From Aptenodytes patagonicus (lineage: Eukaryota; Chordata; Aves; Sphenisciformes; Spheniscidae): a stretch of DNA of 64,000 bases. Shown piece after piece: positions 33,681 to 46,115 of this stretch (the first letter of the stretch is position 1; every line of letters starts with the position of its first letter). Position numbers and translations under genes: made by a program. The stretch spans positions 186,001 through 250,000 of the forward strand of contig NW_027472018.1 in NCBI RefSeq assembly GCF_965638725.1, written 5' to 3'. The notes beneath the pieces are model-generated. The model was given only the letters and a program-made list of their open reading frames with translations. It ran no database searches and was not told where the DNA came from.

Positions 33681-34608
33681 GCTTGCACTGGTCTCACTTG
33701 CTCTGTAGATTGAGTGATGTGTAGAAGGGCCCATCGGGGCGAGTCCGGGGTACATGTCTGACACACGACGAGTGCGCAGGTGGGAGGGGCAGAGCCCAGG
33801 GGCTTTGTGCAGCTGCAGCGCAGCGCGGGCAGGTTAGTAAACCCCCAGCCACGGCCGGCCTTGGGACGCCCCAGGGGCGGATAGGTCCGGGCAGGCGCTC
33901 CCTCGGCGCCCCGAGCATTCACTGGACACCCGGCGCCCCGGGTTGCGGCCCCACTCAGCTGGGGCTCCGCACCGCCTGCCTGGTCCTGCCCCGACGGAGC
34001 CGGGCACCGGGAGCCCCCCCGCGGTGCACGGCGCCGGGACTGCGGGGGAGCAGCAAGGGGGGCCGGAGAAGCCTCATTTCCCGCTCGGGCTCCAGCCCCC
34101 AGTTCCCACTCTGGCCCGAGCGCGTCTCCGGGCGGCCCCGCGGCCTCCCCCGGCCCCGCGGCGCCCTCGCCCGCTCGTCCCACGGAGACTCCGCTCCGAG
34201 CCGGCCGCCGGGACTCCGGGGCGCCGGCTCCGGGGCCTGGAAGGGGGCAGGCCGGACCCTGCCCGGCGGCCCCCTCGCGCCCGGGACAGAGGCGGGCGGT
34301 CTTCCGGCACAGCACGGTGGCCTCGGAGGAGCGGGGCCGGGCCCGGTCGGTGCCCAACGAGGGCCGGTCCGTCGGGGCGCTCGAGCCCGCCCGGCGCCGG
34401 CGGCCCCGGGCCGCTCCCAGCCGGGCTCGGTCGTCAGGAGCCGTCAGGAGCGTCGGACCGGGCCGTCTCCGGGAGGCGGTGGGGCCGGGGCGGAGCGGGC
34501 CCAGCTCGCCCCGTCCGTTGTCCCGGGCCCGGGGGCGGCCCGAGGAAGGATGTGCCGAGCTGCACGGCCCCGTCCCGTCCCCACAAAAGCGCCCTTGTGC
34601 TGGCCCCG

Positions 34609-34650
34609 TAATTGCTAATCATCAATCACCATTAATAACAGCTGATGAGG
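34609..34650 (+). promoter_or_regulatory. AT-rich islet with PBX/HOX-type and E-box motifs upstream of GBX1
   Basis: Inside the CpG island lie TAATTG (34609), TAATCATCAATCACC (34616-34630) with the PBX-HOX-like ATCAATCA (34621-34628), ATTAATAA (34631), and CAGCTG (34639-34644), about 430-465 bp before the GBX1 ATG. Such an islet in a GC-rich promoter is a likely conserved transcription-factor module. This is inferred from motifs. Confidence 0.45.
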
Positions 34651-35074
34651 CGGGAGGGGGAGGCGCCTTCCCAGGGGCCGGCCGCGCCGGGGGGAGCGAG
34701 GAGCCTTGCCCCGCCGGAGCGGGCGCTGAAGGAGGAACTCGACCGTGATGTGCGGAAGATGGATGAGAGCAGAGGGCGACACCCCCGCCCGCCTCCCCTC
34801 CCCTCCCCTCCGCGGCCCGGCCCGGCCCCCCCGCGGCGGGGCGGGCGGGCGGGCGGCTCCGAGCGCGCCTCCACTCCGCCGCGCCGAGCCAGCGAGCGGG
34901 CGGGCGGGCGGCAGCTCTCGCCGGGCGCCGGAGCCCACGGGAGGCGGCGGGCGCGGGCCGGGGCCGGGGCCGCGGCAGCGGCGGGGCCCGGCGGCGGCGG
35001 CGGCGCGGCGAGTTGGCGGCGGCCCGAGCTCGCCGGAAAGTTGGTGCCGGCTGAGCCGGCGGCGCCCGCTCGCC

Positions 35075-35534
35075 ATGCAGAGACCCAGCGGCCAGGGGAC
35101 CGCCTTCTCCATCGACTCGCTCATCGGGACGCCGCCGCCGCGCTCCGGGCACCTGCTCTACACCGGGTACCCCATGTTCATGCCGTACCGGCCGCTGGTG
35201 CTGCCGCAGGCGCTGTCCCACGCGCCCCTGCAGTCGGGGCTGCCGCCGCTGGCGCCGCTGGCCTCCTTCGCCGGCCGCCTCACCAACACCTTCTGTGCCA
35301 GCCTGGGCCAGGCCGTGCCCTCCATGGTGGCGCTCACCACGGCCCTGCCCAGCTTTTCCGAGCCCCCCGACGGCTTCTACCCGCCGCAGGAGCTGCCCCC
35401 GCCGCGCGCCAACCCCGACGCCGGCTGCCGGCGGGGCGCCGAGGGCCTGGAGGTGGAGGAGCTGCCCCCGGGGCGCGACAAGGGGCCACCCGAACCACCG
35501 CTGCACTTCCCGGACCCCTTCCCCGGCCTGGCAG
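35075..35534 (+). CDS. GBX1: GBX1 exon 1 coding part
   Basis: ATG with G at -3 (ctcgccatgc); start [20 protein letters not shown]. The exon ends at ggcag|gtaaga, phase 1. It encodes the eh1-like motif and the proline-rich N-terminal half through [10 protein letters not shown]. Confidence 0.94.
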
Positions 35535-38500
35535 GTAAGAGCGGCGCGGGCCAGCCCCGCCCGACGGAGAGCAACTCGTCTGCGGCGAGCGCCGGCCCGC
35601 CTCGCCCGGGACTCCCGCAGCCCCGAGGGGCCCCGCGGCGGGCAGCGCCGCCCGCCCAGCCCCTGTCCGGGCTCTCTCCGCCGCCCCAGCGGGGCGGCAC
35701 CGCGGGCCTCCGAGCTCGCCAGGACAGGAGCCGCGGAGCCGAAGGCGGAGGGGACCGGGGCGCGGCGGGCAGGACGGAGGGGCCGCGATGGGCCGTGGTG
35801 GCGGGACCTGCCCGCGGCTGCGCTCCCGCTCTGTCCCGTCGGGCCGAGCCGGGAGGACCGGGCCGGTTGCCCTCTGTTCTGGGCCGGCTCCGCAGCGCCC
35901 GCAACTTTCGCGGGTGGGAGACAAACTCCGCTCGTCGCGCCCGGGCCGCGGGGCGGGAGAGCCGCGAGAGCCGCCAGTCGGGGCGGCCGCCCCGGCGGGA
36001 AACGGACCGCCTGACGGGACTGGGGCGGCGCGGGCCCCCCGAGCCGAGGCCGGCGCGGAGCTCTCCGAGGTCCTGGCACCCGGCCCGGGGCGAGCGAGGC
36101 GGAGGGCAGCGGGGCGCCGCGTCGTTCCGGGCCGCCGGACTGCGCGCAGCCCTCCCCGCCCGTCCCGGTCCCGGTCCCGGTCCCGGTCCCGGTCCCGGTC
36201 GGTGCAGCTGTGGTGCGGGGCTGCGCCTTGTCCCCGGCACGATGCCGCGTCCCGGGCGAACCGCGGGGCTGGGGGCTCCCTCGCTCGCCCGCAGTCCGCC
36301 CCGTGCCGAGCTCGGCCGCCCTCCCGGCGCCGTCTTGCTGCGGCTACCGGCGCTCCGAGCCCCTCCCGAGCCCGCGCCGCGGGGACGACGTTCGGGGCAG
36401 CTCCCATCCCCAAGCGGCCGCCCCGCTCCCCGCGCCGCCCGGAGCCCCGTTCCCCTTCGTCTCGGTCTGCCGCCCCGCGCTGCTGTGCCCGCTGTGCCCG
36501 CGGCCTCGGCACCGGCTTTGCCCGACGGCGCGGGCAGGCGGCGGCTCCGCTCCCGGGACCCCACTCGGTGCTGGCGGGGGGCGGCTCCCGCTGCCGTGGC
36601 AGGGCCGCGGGGCCCTCGCCTTTGTGAGCCGCGGCCGGTCCCCCGAGTTTGCAGGCATCAGCCTCGGTGACTTGTTGCTCTATATTTCTCAGCCAGCTCC
36701 AGCTCTTGCTCTCTTCCACCTCAGCTCCTGCAGCATGGGGCTTGAGGTGTCCCTTCTGCAGCGAGACTGAGACAAACCAACTGCTGGCTTTCTCTGATGT
36801 GGCCTGTCCTGAGAGCTGTCTCCCCTGGTCACTTGTGAGATCCACCTTTGTCTCACAGGCTTCCTGGCATGGGTGTGTGCTAAGTCTCTGCTGCTTCTTG
36901 CAGTGCTTGGCTGTTTGTTCACCATGCTCTCTTTAGCCTCTCCTGGGTAAGCCCCGGTCTTTTCCTTGCCCTGCCTTGTTCTTCCCTCAGAAGACTTTTT
37001 CCCTCACTCAGGTACCCCTTGAACCTCATCCCTCAGCAGGACAACCAGGGCATTTTGCCTCCCCACTGCCTTTGTGGGTTATTGGGGCTCTGGTGCTCCT
37101 CTGGTGCTCCCAGGCCTCTGTGCTGAGCCAAAAGCCCAGTGCGATCTCACTTTTGCTGTTAATGTCTTCTCGGGGACAGACCTGCCCTGGCCAAAACCAG
37201 CTGTCTGTATGACCACATCTTCCCAGTCTATGGGGAAATGAACTGCATTGTGCTTAATCTCCCTCCATGGCTCCTCCATAGCTAAGCCCAACATGTTCTT
37301 TCCTCCTGAGGGACTCAGATGAACTGTCCCAGACAGTGGCCATTTCTGATATCAAGAAATCGTATCTCTAAGACTTGCCCTGTTGTGACAGGCTTATATG
37401 ATGGAAGAAAATATGTCTTGCTACTGCTGTTCATTCACTGCTGCCTATTAGCTGTCTCTGTGCTTGCTCTGGAGCCATGAAGGATGCTTGTCCTTCTGCA
37501 CAAGCCCATGTGTGCCCTTGTGGACCTGACTCTGTGGGCTGCTCTGCCCAGGTCCAAGAGGATTTGTCAGGCCAAATGTGCCCACCTTCTCCTTTACCTA
37601 ATGCTTCTCCTGACTGTACCAGCCAAGGCCCTTGTAGATGGACAATAAGGTTTGTTTTACCAACCATCCCAGATGAAAGCCAGGATGGTTCCTGTGGGCT
37701 TTTTCCACAATTAAGGAAGAGAAAGATGATTCGTGTCAACAGGAAGCATCAAAAACTATCTATAATGCAATTTGCACTAGCATCCTATCTGTGGCCCTGG
37801 CCAAGAGCAATTGTCCAGGGAAGAGTAAGAGAGCACAACCTGTGCAATACTTTCTAAAATGACGCTTCCCTAGCATCCAACCACCTGCGCTTCAGGGGCT
37901 TCCTGAGCCAGGTGTTGTTTCTGTATATTTAGTAACCTTTGTCCAGTTCCTCTTCTGTGACCTAATCTAGTCTCCCCTGGAGTCCACCAGAAAGGAGAGA
38001 GAAACTTGGCATCAGCCACATCCTGGGGCAAGGTGTTCCACAGATTTCTTATATTTAGAAGAACCCTGTGAAGAAGAAATGCCTCCTTTTGTCTTTTTTG
38101 CTGACATCAAGTGAATTATACCCTAGAGTGACTATTTCTATCCCTGGGCTCCATTAGTATCTCCATCGTGCAGGTGTCTATGGAGACAAGATCAGTGGCT
38201 TGCTGGATCAGCCGAAGGAGTCAATCCTCTATTTTATGGCCTCTCTCTGCATCTACTATGTTTCAAACTTGCTTCCAGCTGTTGTCACACTTCTTGAGAG
38301 GGGAGAGGCATGTAGGGAAACTGGTGGTAAGAAGCAGCAAAGCTTAGAGTTTGGTTCGTTACTACAGCTACAACAAAGAGCATGACCCCCAGCATAAAGG
38401 TACTCAACACCCCCAGCTCTCCACACCTCTCCTGAGAGCATGTTTGTTCCTGAGCTGTAGAGGTCTCCACTGAGATCCAGGCAGTGGTCTGAGACCCCCT

Positions 38501-41500
38501 CTTGAGTTGATGTAGTAACTGCACATTCAGTCAGGGACAGGGTGAAGTTTCGTGTTGTTCCCTATGAACATAACAAAGAGCTCTTGTGTACTTACCAACA
38601 CAGGGCTCTTCTGGCTGTCACAACACCCATTCTTGGTCTGGGTCCCCTGATCCTGCTTGAATAACTTTGTCACCTGTGACAACCGACTCTCCTCACCATG
38701 CTTACCACGTCCATAATAAGATCAATGACAGCTGGGACTTTGTGAAGAGCAAAGCAATGGGTTGATCCTATTCTTCGTCTACTGCCTTCTTGTTGATTTT
38801 TCAAAGTCACAATACTTTGCTTCATGACAGCTTCATTTCCTGTTCAAAAGCCTCTGAAAGTCTGAGTATACCCTCCCACCACATGGGTGGGATCCCCTGC
38901 CTCCATTACTTCCTTGATGGGGACATACTAGGTGACTAACAGACCAATATACCAATTTCCTTTGTGCAAACCTCTGGTTTAGACTCTATCATCATATAGT
39001 TCTGAGTTCCTTACTGCAAACCCAGCCCTTTTATAAGACACAAATGTGAGACATGTTAGTCTGGTAGAGGCTGTTTAAAATTTGGGATCTGGTTAAGAAG
39101 AGTGTATCCAGAGATAGTACCTGTTTTACAAAGTGACATGTTGCAGTTGGTAGCCCAGCCTTCTTCCAGTCTCTTGGGGCACAGTCTGGGCCTACAAGAG
39201 CAAACTGCCAGATCAGCAGTGTTTCATAGTGTGACCACTGGGATGCTGTCCTCCATCACTGGGGAAGGGCAGAGTCAGGGCAGGACCTATGAGTACTCTT
39301 GCTGAAGATACTGACATCCTCATAAGAGCTCTCTTATCTTGTCAGGCCTTGTGCTCCAACAGAGGTGGTACACAGAAATGAAAGCTCTCCTTTTCTTTGG
39401 CAAAGTGCTTGCATGAGACTGTGCCTTGGCAGCCAAAGTGCTCCATGCCACCTGCTGCTAATCCTCAGCCCCACAAGCACAAATTCTCTGGGTCTTCCCT
39501 ATACTCCCTGTGCATATGGGAGATTTCTCCCCCCGCCCCTGACCCTCAAGAAGAAAGAGATTACTGTCTATTCTTCTGCAGCAGAATAGAAATGAAGATG
39601 TTTCTTTCCCACTGTATGAAGCAGGAAGAGCAGGGAGATGATTCCAGATCTCCAAAGCCACCCACCCACTCTCAGGAAGTCACAGACTTGCTGCAGGACC
39701 AGCAAGGGATGTGGGAGCTCCACAGCAGCCAGACTCCTAAGAATGTCTCCTGGGCTCAAGCAGTTTCTTGCGGTTACTGTTTGTGTTATTTGCAACCCTG
39801 CACCTTCAGGCATCTGAGGGCTGTTCTGCCTTTCCAACTGAGGTGAGGTAAGCTGTCTGGAGATCCAGTGGCCCAGGGTGCACGTGCCAGTACCTGGACA
39901 CTGCTTAGAAGCTTGGAGAGCTGCTGCTTCTTCTTCTGCATGTAGGATTATATTGAGAATGGCAGTGCTTCAGGACCAGCTCCTTCCAGCAGCAATTCCT
40001 GCTGTTGGGTCAGACTTGGAGAGTTTGCTGATCTCTTCTAGTCTCAGCATGACAGAAAAGCTTCTTCATCTGTTCATGCATAGCTGTGGGTCCTTTCCCT
40101 CCATGACCCCTGGCTATGGCCGGGAGCATCTTCTCGCTTGATCTCCTGTGAGGCCTTTGTTTGAGCCCTTCTGCCAAGGAAGTGACTGGCTTACAGGCCT
40201 CTTTCCTCCCCACTGTCTTCCACCCATGTCCTCCCTTGCTCCACAGCTGTTTAATCATTCAGGCAGTAGTTTGGGACACAAGAAGCTGGCAAGAAGATGA
40301 TTCATACCCCTATACCCTATCAGTATCCTTGCAGGCAATGTAACAGAGGTGTCTGCAGTGGTCCAAGTGCTGCCTCCTGTCTGGGTGGCCTGGGATGAGG
40401 TCCTGTCTGTTGCGTGATGTTGGCAGCCTCTAGCCTGCCCGTCTGCACAGACTGGTGGGGGGAGCTAAGCCTTGAGCATCAGCTGCCTAAGCACCTTGTT
40501 CCCTGGCTGCGCAACTCTGCTGTAGTACATCCTGGGGTTAGGGAGGGAGAGCTGGCAGCAGGACACCCCATGTCCTGTAGAGCCTTGCATAGAGGTTCGC
40601 TGGGCTGGAACTGGCTCAGGCAGCTGTTTCCAGGACAGTCGTTCAGCTCCTCTTGGCTGGCTTCTTTGTGGGTGAACAGCATTGATGGTCTGATGCAGTG
40701 GGGTGGGACAGAGGGAGGGCTGAGCTGAGGGACAAGGTACAGACTTTCTTTCTGGATGCGGAGGTCCAGACAAACCCTGGGAGGGTTGTGGTGTGCTCTG
40801 CTGGAATGAGGCAGTGATGCTGCTACAGCTGGGTTGTGGGATGGGGATGGTGGCAGCTGCTGTGGTGGCTCATACCCCAGGGTGTCTGCGGATGCGCCGG
40901 GTTTGTGGGTGCTGCCCCACAGAGCCGGCCAGGCTGCGGGCAGTGCAGAGCAGACCGCACTGGGGTCTGGGACAACAGCAGCCGGCAATGCCAGCTGTCC
41001 GGGCGCCCGCTGCCTGCAGCGGGGCCGAGTGCACAGCTGGTGCCGGCGAAGCTGCTTCTCCTGCGGGAGGCAGCGCAGGCGGCCCCGGAGCTGCGGGGAC
41101 ACGGCGGTGGCGGGGCCCGCGAGACCCGACCGCCGCGGGAGGAGCTGCAGACTCCCGCCGAGCGCCCCGCCGCCGCGGCGGGGCCGCCGGGGGGAGCCCC
41201 GCGGGGCGCCGAGGCCGTGGCTCCGGGGGCTCCGCGGGCGCGGGGGACCCTCGGGCGGGGCGGGGTGGGGGGCGGCGGGCCGCGCCGGCGGGCGCTGACG
41301 CTGTGTGCCCCGCAGACGGGAAGGCGTACAGCTCGGACGAGGAGAAGCTGGAGGTGAAGTCGGCGGCGACGCCGTGCAGCGAGCGGGAGGAGGAGAGTTC
41401 GGCGGGCGACAGCGAGGAGGAGCCCTTCCTGGATGGGGCGGCCGCCACCCCGCTGGGCGGCAAGGGCAAGGGCAAGGGCGGCCCCGCGGCCGAGCAGGCC

Positions 41501-41836
41501 CCGCCGGGCTCCGGGGCCGGCAAGAGCCGCCGGCGGCGGACGGCCTTCACCAGCGAGCAGCTGCTGGAGTTGGAGAAGGAGTTCCACTGCAAGAAGTACC
41601 TGAGCTTGACGGAGCGCTCGCAGATCGCGCATGCCCTGAAGCTGAGCGAGGTGCAGGTGAAGATCTGGTTCCAGAACCGTCGCGCCAAGTGGAAACGCAT
41701 CAAGGCGGGCAACGTGAGCAACCGCTCGGGCGAGCCCGTCCGCAACCCCAAGATCGTGGTGCCCATCCCGGTGCACGTCAACCGCTTCGCCGTGCGCAGC
41801 CAGCACCAGCAGATCGAGCAGGGCGCCCGGCCCTGA
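35075..41836 (+). CDS. GBX1: GBX1, gastrulation brain homeobox 1 (whole coding span)
   Basis: Two exons (35075-35534 and 41316-41836) joined in phase 1 give 326 aa; human GBX1 is about 363 aa. The N-terminus has an eh1-like Groucho-binding motif (FSIDSLI, residues 11-17) and the conserved stretch [14 protein letters not shown]. An acidic serine-rich segment ([19 protein letters not shown]) follows. The homeodomain is 224-283 with W271, F272 and N274 (helix 3, [13 protein letters not shown]), and the tail ends IEQGARP. It is a nuclear DNA-binding regulator of hindbrain, spinal cord and forebrain patterning that recognises TAATTA-type sites. GBX2 has a nearly identical homeodomain; GBX1 is chosen because of its ASB10 and AGAP3 neighbours. 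The intron is 5.8 kb. Confidence 0.95.
36162..36200. repeat. (GTCCCG)n hexamer array
   Basis: About six and a half copies of a GTCCCG unit just inside the GBX1 intron. Confidence 0.85.
37985..38160 (-). mobile_element. Ancient CR1/L3-type LINE fragment
   Basis: The + strand text 'gcaaggtgttccacagattt' followed by 'tgtgaagaagaaatgcctcc' and 'ttttgtc' follows the 3' part of the old amniote CR1/L3-like consensus on the minus strand. It is strongly diverged, and the borders are uncertain. Confidence 0.5.
41316..41836 (+). CDS. GBX1: GBX1 exon 2 with homeodomain and stop
   Basis: Acceptor gtgccccgcag|ac completes the codon of D154 and continues [14 protein letters not shown]. It contains a Lys-Gly patch (GGKGKGKGG), the entire homeodomain and the C-terminal region [12 protein letters not shown]; stop TGA at 41834-41836. 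Confidence 0.95.
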
Positions 41837-42105
41837 GCGCCGTCGGGGCTCTCGGACCCTGGGGCGGGCGGGCCGCCGGCAGCAGGGGGGCCCGACGCGG
41901 CGGCGGCGCGGCCCGGGCGCTCGCTCGCAATCCTCTGTACATGTCCCTTATTTATTCCGTGTAAACTCTGTACATACGGCAGCGTGTCCGTCTGTCCGTG
42001 CCGCGGAGAGCGCGGGCCGCCTGGCCCCCGCGGGCCCCGGCGCCAGCCGCGCCGGGCCGGGGCCGCGCTGTCCGCGGGCGCCCGCCCATGTATAGCTGTG
42101 ATTTC

Positions 42106-42111
42106 AATAAA
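42106..42111 (+). terminator. GBX1 poly(A) signal AATAAA
   Basis: It lies 270 bases after the stop codon in a short AT-rich end of a GC-rich 3' UTR (tgatttcaataaattatttt). It is the only canonical signal near the gene. Confidence 0.8.
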
Positions 42112-42203
42112 TTATTTTCTATGGAGCGAGGCGACGTTCTTCCGCGGTGCTGCCCGCCCGGCCGCGGCCAGCAGCGACCGCGGCCCCCGGCCCGGCAGGA
42201 GCG

Positions 42204-42262
42204 GAAACAGGGGCAGGGATGGAGGCAGGGACAGGGACAGAGACAGGGGCAGGGGCAGCGGG
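42204..42262. repeat. Degenerate (GGGACA)n hexamer array
   Basis: About nine imperfect units (gggaca, ggggca, gagaca) directly downstream of the GBX1 poly(A) site, inside the GC-rich zone. Confidence 0.75.
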
Positions 42263-42264
42263 CG

Positions 42265-45200
42265 GCGGCGCCGACCCCGAGGGGCGGCCGCGGAGGCCGG
42301 GGGGAGCGTGCGGCCGGGGACGGCGGGAGGCTCCGGGGCTCGCCCGCCCCTCGGCCGGTGCCGGTACCGGGGCCCGCGGACCCGGCGGCTGTGCGGGGAG
42401 CAGCGGTGGCCTTGCGGGCTCCATCGGACCCGGTCCGGTGCCGGTGCTGAGACATGGGAGGCGGCAGAGAAGGGGAAGGGCTGGGAAGCGCCCGGGAGCA
42501 TCCCTGGATCCGCCCTCCCGTCGGCGGGGAGGTGGGCGGGCCGGGGCCGGGACCGGGTCTGGGGCGGGGGCCGGCGCCGGCCGTCCTCCCCCCCGGCAGG
42601 CCCTGCTGCCACAGCCTGCCCGAAGCCAGCAGCGCTCCCCCGGGGTGGGAGGGACATGTGCGCTGCCCGGACTCCCGACGCGGCTGCGTCCCCTGCCCTG
42701 TCCCGGGACAGCCGGCATCCCTGGTGCCCCAGCCCCTGGGGCAGGAGCGACCCTCCCCCGAGATCCACTCCGCACGATGGCAGATTGCCACCCTTCCTGA
42801 AGGCAAAGCCCTGCCCGTCCCATGAGCCTCATGCCAGGACCTGGCTTTTGCTGGCCATGGGGTGAGAAGTCTGTGCCCATGGCCCTCTTGGCCCCTGCCC
42901 GATGCAGGCAGGATGCCTGCCTGCTGTCCCCAGGGCTGCCCTGGTGCCCTGTGCCATCTCTACGCACGTTCAGCCCAACGTGCCACCAACACATCTGAGG
43001 CCCAGCGATGCAATGCCATCCAGTTCTTCAGGGCTGCACTGCCTGCTAGAAGAGTCCTGCCTTGAAGCCTTTCCTCCTCCCTCAGCCCCGAGGAACACAC
43101 CCCAGCCCATGGGGAATGAACGGGGAAAGCTTCCTGCAGCTCAGGTGCCTTATTGCCACTGAATCCTGGGGCAGTGCTGGCTGCCAGTGCTGCCTGTCCC
43201 ACGGCTGGGCTGAGGGGAAGGTACGGGTCTTGCCCTTCTTGGAAACCTCAGCCTGTCTCACCAGTACCCGCTGCTGCTTCTCTTACCACGCTGCTGAGGC
43301 TCTGCAGCAGTGAGCAGGGCCAGGGTGGACCAGGCACTGCTGGCACCGACACTGTGTCTCCTTGCCCCAGCCTGGAGCAGCTGCTGGGTCTCACTGCACT
43401 GATGCAGGAGAAGGGTTTCAGACTTCCTGAGCAGGGGCTCTCACATCTAGGCCATCCAGACTGGAATAGTCTGCTCTTGAGAGCTATTGCATGAGATGCT
43501 GTTTCTGAAGCCAGGGGGTATCTCAGATGACTGAGCCCAACCCCAGAACCTGGTGAAGATCCAGTTTTGCACAGGGCACAGCTGCATGCACAGTCCTGAG
43601 TCAACAGTGCAGAGGACCATGTGATTCCACTGCTAATTAGGTGTCCAGCCATGAAAGCCTCTGTCGCTGGTTTGACGAACATCAGCCAGCCCATGGGGCA
43701 AGGGAGCTCATGCATCTGTGCTGTAGCAGCAACACCCATTGCAAAATCCCACCAGAGGTTCCTGGACAGGGCGAAGGCTCTCTTCAAGGGTATGGGACGT
43801 GGTGCTGCTGGGACGCCAATTGCTCTTAGGTTTGATATGGAGTTTGGGTCACACAGGGTCCAGTTAGCTGTTGGCACCCTTCCCTGGGAGACACAGCTTG
43901 TAAGAGTGGGCAACAATCCTGACAGCCAGAGCCAACTTCACATTCCTGGGTGCTCTCGGTGGTGCCACAGCAAGGGCTGGCCCATCTCCATGCTGCCTGG
44001 GGGGGGAGTGCTCCCTCCCCATGGCCCTTCCCTCTTTGGCAGGTGCATAGTCAGCCTGCATAGCTGACTCCTCCTGCAGAGCCCTGTACCCTCAGAGCAC
44101 TGGTGGGTGGCTCTCCCTCCCCTGCAGCTGCTGGCTCTGGCTGGGCTGGGTGGGGACCACCACAGCTCAGAGCAGAGCAACCATTAGGACAAAGCTGTGC
44201 TCCTGGATGTCCCAGGTGGGTGCTTCTTTCCATGGAGAGGTTTGTTGCAGGTCCCGAGACAGTTCTGCAGGATCCTTTCATGACCTGGATTTCTCAGCAC
44301 CTCCTGGGGCAGCAGAGCACAGCTGGCTTCCTGCAGACAGGGCAGGACAGTTTCTGCCTCTATGCCCTACACCACCGACCTAGAAAGAAGAAAGCGTCCT
44401 CAGGAACTGCCTGACCTGGTGTTGCTCACAGCATCCCCAGCGTGGGCTTGGTCTGCTCAGGTAGCAACATCTGCTGGCATTCACTTTGGATCAGGGGAGG
44501 TAGAAGTCCTCTGGCAGCTGACCCCAGCTGCCCTGTCCTCAGGGGAGCTGGCACTTCCCTTCGACATACGGTGGTAGAGCTGCCTGCACCTGAGAACCAC
44601 AGCTCAGGTATTCCCCGCTTCTCTCTCCTTGGGTCTGGGTTGATCTGAGGCAGAGAATGGTAACTTATCTATGCTACGTGGCTGCAAAAGGAGATAACAT
44701 GCCATTTGCAGCAATTGCAATGCCTCCTGCACATGAGCTGATGCATGTACATCTGGGCCAGCTGGGGGGGGGGGGCAGGGGGAGGCAAGATAAAGCAATT
44801 GTGCAGCAATAAGCAGTGCTCTGTCACTATAAATGTGTCCACACGAGGGGTCTGTGCCACTGCAACCTAGCACAGCACAGCAGTACAAGATTAAGCAGAG
44901 CACTCTGAAAAATGTCCACAGCTCCAGGGTTGGGGCAGTGACATTGAGAGGAGTTAAATTTTATTTTAGGGTCCAAGAACCCCCTTACTCTCACTTGGCA
45001 TTTCTAGCTGACACTGTGGTTTGATATGTCCTGCCCCAGTGACAACATCAGTTTATTGTGTTCTTAACCCATCATCCCCACAACCCCCACTGTGCACACC
45101 ATTGCCAGCCTGAACTCTGTGTGCAAAGCACCCCCACTCTGGCTGCACACTTGTTCGTCAGCTGCCTGTAGACTGGACTGGAGAACTGGAGCTTTCAGCT

Positions 45201-45710
45201 TCTTAGAAGTTATTTGGGTTTTGGCTTTTTTTGTTGTTGAGTTAGATTAGTCCTGGAGCCAGTACACAATGCAACCCTACAAACAGTCATGTTAATATAA
45301 CTGCAAGTGCTCTAGAGAGGTGCAGCTCAGTCTGGTGCTGATGGAGGTGACAGACTCACTGCTATCACCAGTGGTGTTGGAGAGAGCTACAGAATAGCAT
45401 AGTGCTCCTTGCGCTGTGCAGAACAGAGCTCCCCTGTGAACCTCGTGCATTGCAATGAGTCTGATGTCTCCTGCACAGCACAGAGCAAAGCGCTGCAACA
45501 CACCAGTGAATGCAGTGAATGGCACTGCCCGCACTGCACAAAGTGGCTATGGCACGTCCCCAAATAGAAGAGCTGCTGGGGCAGAGGGTGCAGCATGCTC
45601 CACAAGCTGGAGCTATAGGTGCTGCATCATTTAGACTGGAGTGGGCAGGAGGAGAGCAACAATGAAAAACTGGGCAGTAAAGACAGACCCTGGCATGACA
45701 GAGCCATGCA
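42265..45710. other. Intergenic downstream of GBX1
   Basis: The CpG-rich zone ends near 42.75 kb. No exon is recognised after it. A G(11) run lies at 44765-44775. Confidence 0.45.
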
Positions 45711-45711
45711 G

Positions 45712-45950
45712 ATGGGAAGGGACGTCAGGAGGTCACTGGTCCAATGCCTGTTCAAAGTTGGTCCCGTTAGATCAGGATGCTGAGGAACTTGTCCAGCTGA
45801 CTTCAAGTATCTCCAAGGATGCCGATCCCACCTTTTCAGGCCCCTGTTCCAGTGTCTGACCACCTTCCCAGTATTTTTTTTCCTTTTATCTAGCTGGAAT
45901 TTCCCATGTACCACCTTTTGTCTGTTGCCTTGTGTCCTGGAGTAGGAACT
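45712..45950 (-). mobile_element. Old CR1 LINE 3' fragment
   Basis: On the + strand 'gggaagggacgtcaggaggt' then 'ccaatgcctgttcaaagttg', 'ctgaggaacttgtccagctg', 'tatctccaaggatgccgatc' and 'ctgttccagtgtctgaccac' follow the CR1 3' end in reverse. Many substitutions and no terminal repeat indicate an old subfamily. Confidence 0.82.
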
Positions 45951-46019
45951 GGGGAGGGGGAGGACGACTCTTACGTGGCTACCCAAATGCACAGACTTGT
46001 GCGCACACACAGAGTAAAA

Positions 46020-46115
46020 GGTAGACACATAGATACGTATATATGTGGACATGCATTTATTTATACATATATTTATACATACGTGTTTATACATATATAC
46101 ACACATACATACAAA
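46020..46115. repeat. AT-rich (TATA/CATA) microsatellite-like tract
   Basis: Irregular tatatg, atttatacat and acacatacatac units over about 95 bases, next to the old CR1 fragment. Confidence 0.75.

Larger units (their letters stand above)
33700..36640. promoter_or_regulatory. CpG island over GBX1 promoter, exon 1 and intron start
   Basis: GC content is very high and CpG is dense from about 33.7 kb to 36.6 kb, contrasting with AT-balanced flanks. It covers the 5' flank, exon 1 and the first kilobase of the intron. Developmental homeobox genes usually have such islands. The low stop-codon density explains the many long spurious frames here. Confidence 0.85.
35535..41315 (+). other. GBX1 intron
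   Basis: Begins gtaaga, ends gtgccccgcag. The first kilobase is CpG island with a hexamer array (36162-36200). The middle holds an ancient LINE fragment near 38 kb; otherwise nothing is recognised. A second GC-rich zone starts about 40.9 kb, before exon 2. Confidence 0.85.

Noticed and set aside
34622-36845. Several frames of 280-640 codons on both strands around GBX1 exon 1
   Set aside because: The CpG island has few stop codons. Only the part from the ATG at 35075 to the donor at 35534 matches a known protein; the remainder reads through intron.
40823-41806. 300-codon antisense frames over GBX1 exon 2
   Set aside because: GC-driven shadow of the homeodomain exon.
41984-42994. Frames of 200-290 codons on both strands downstream of GBX1
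   Set aside because: Pro/Gly/Arg-rich translations of GC-rich and hexamer-repeat DNA after the poly(A) signal.
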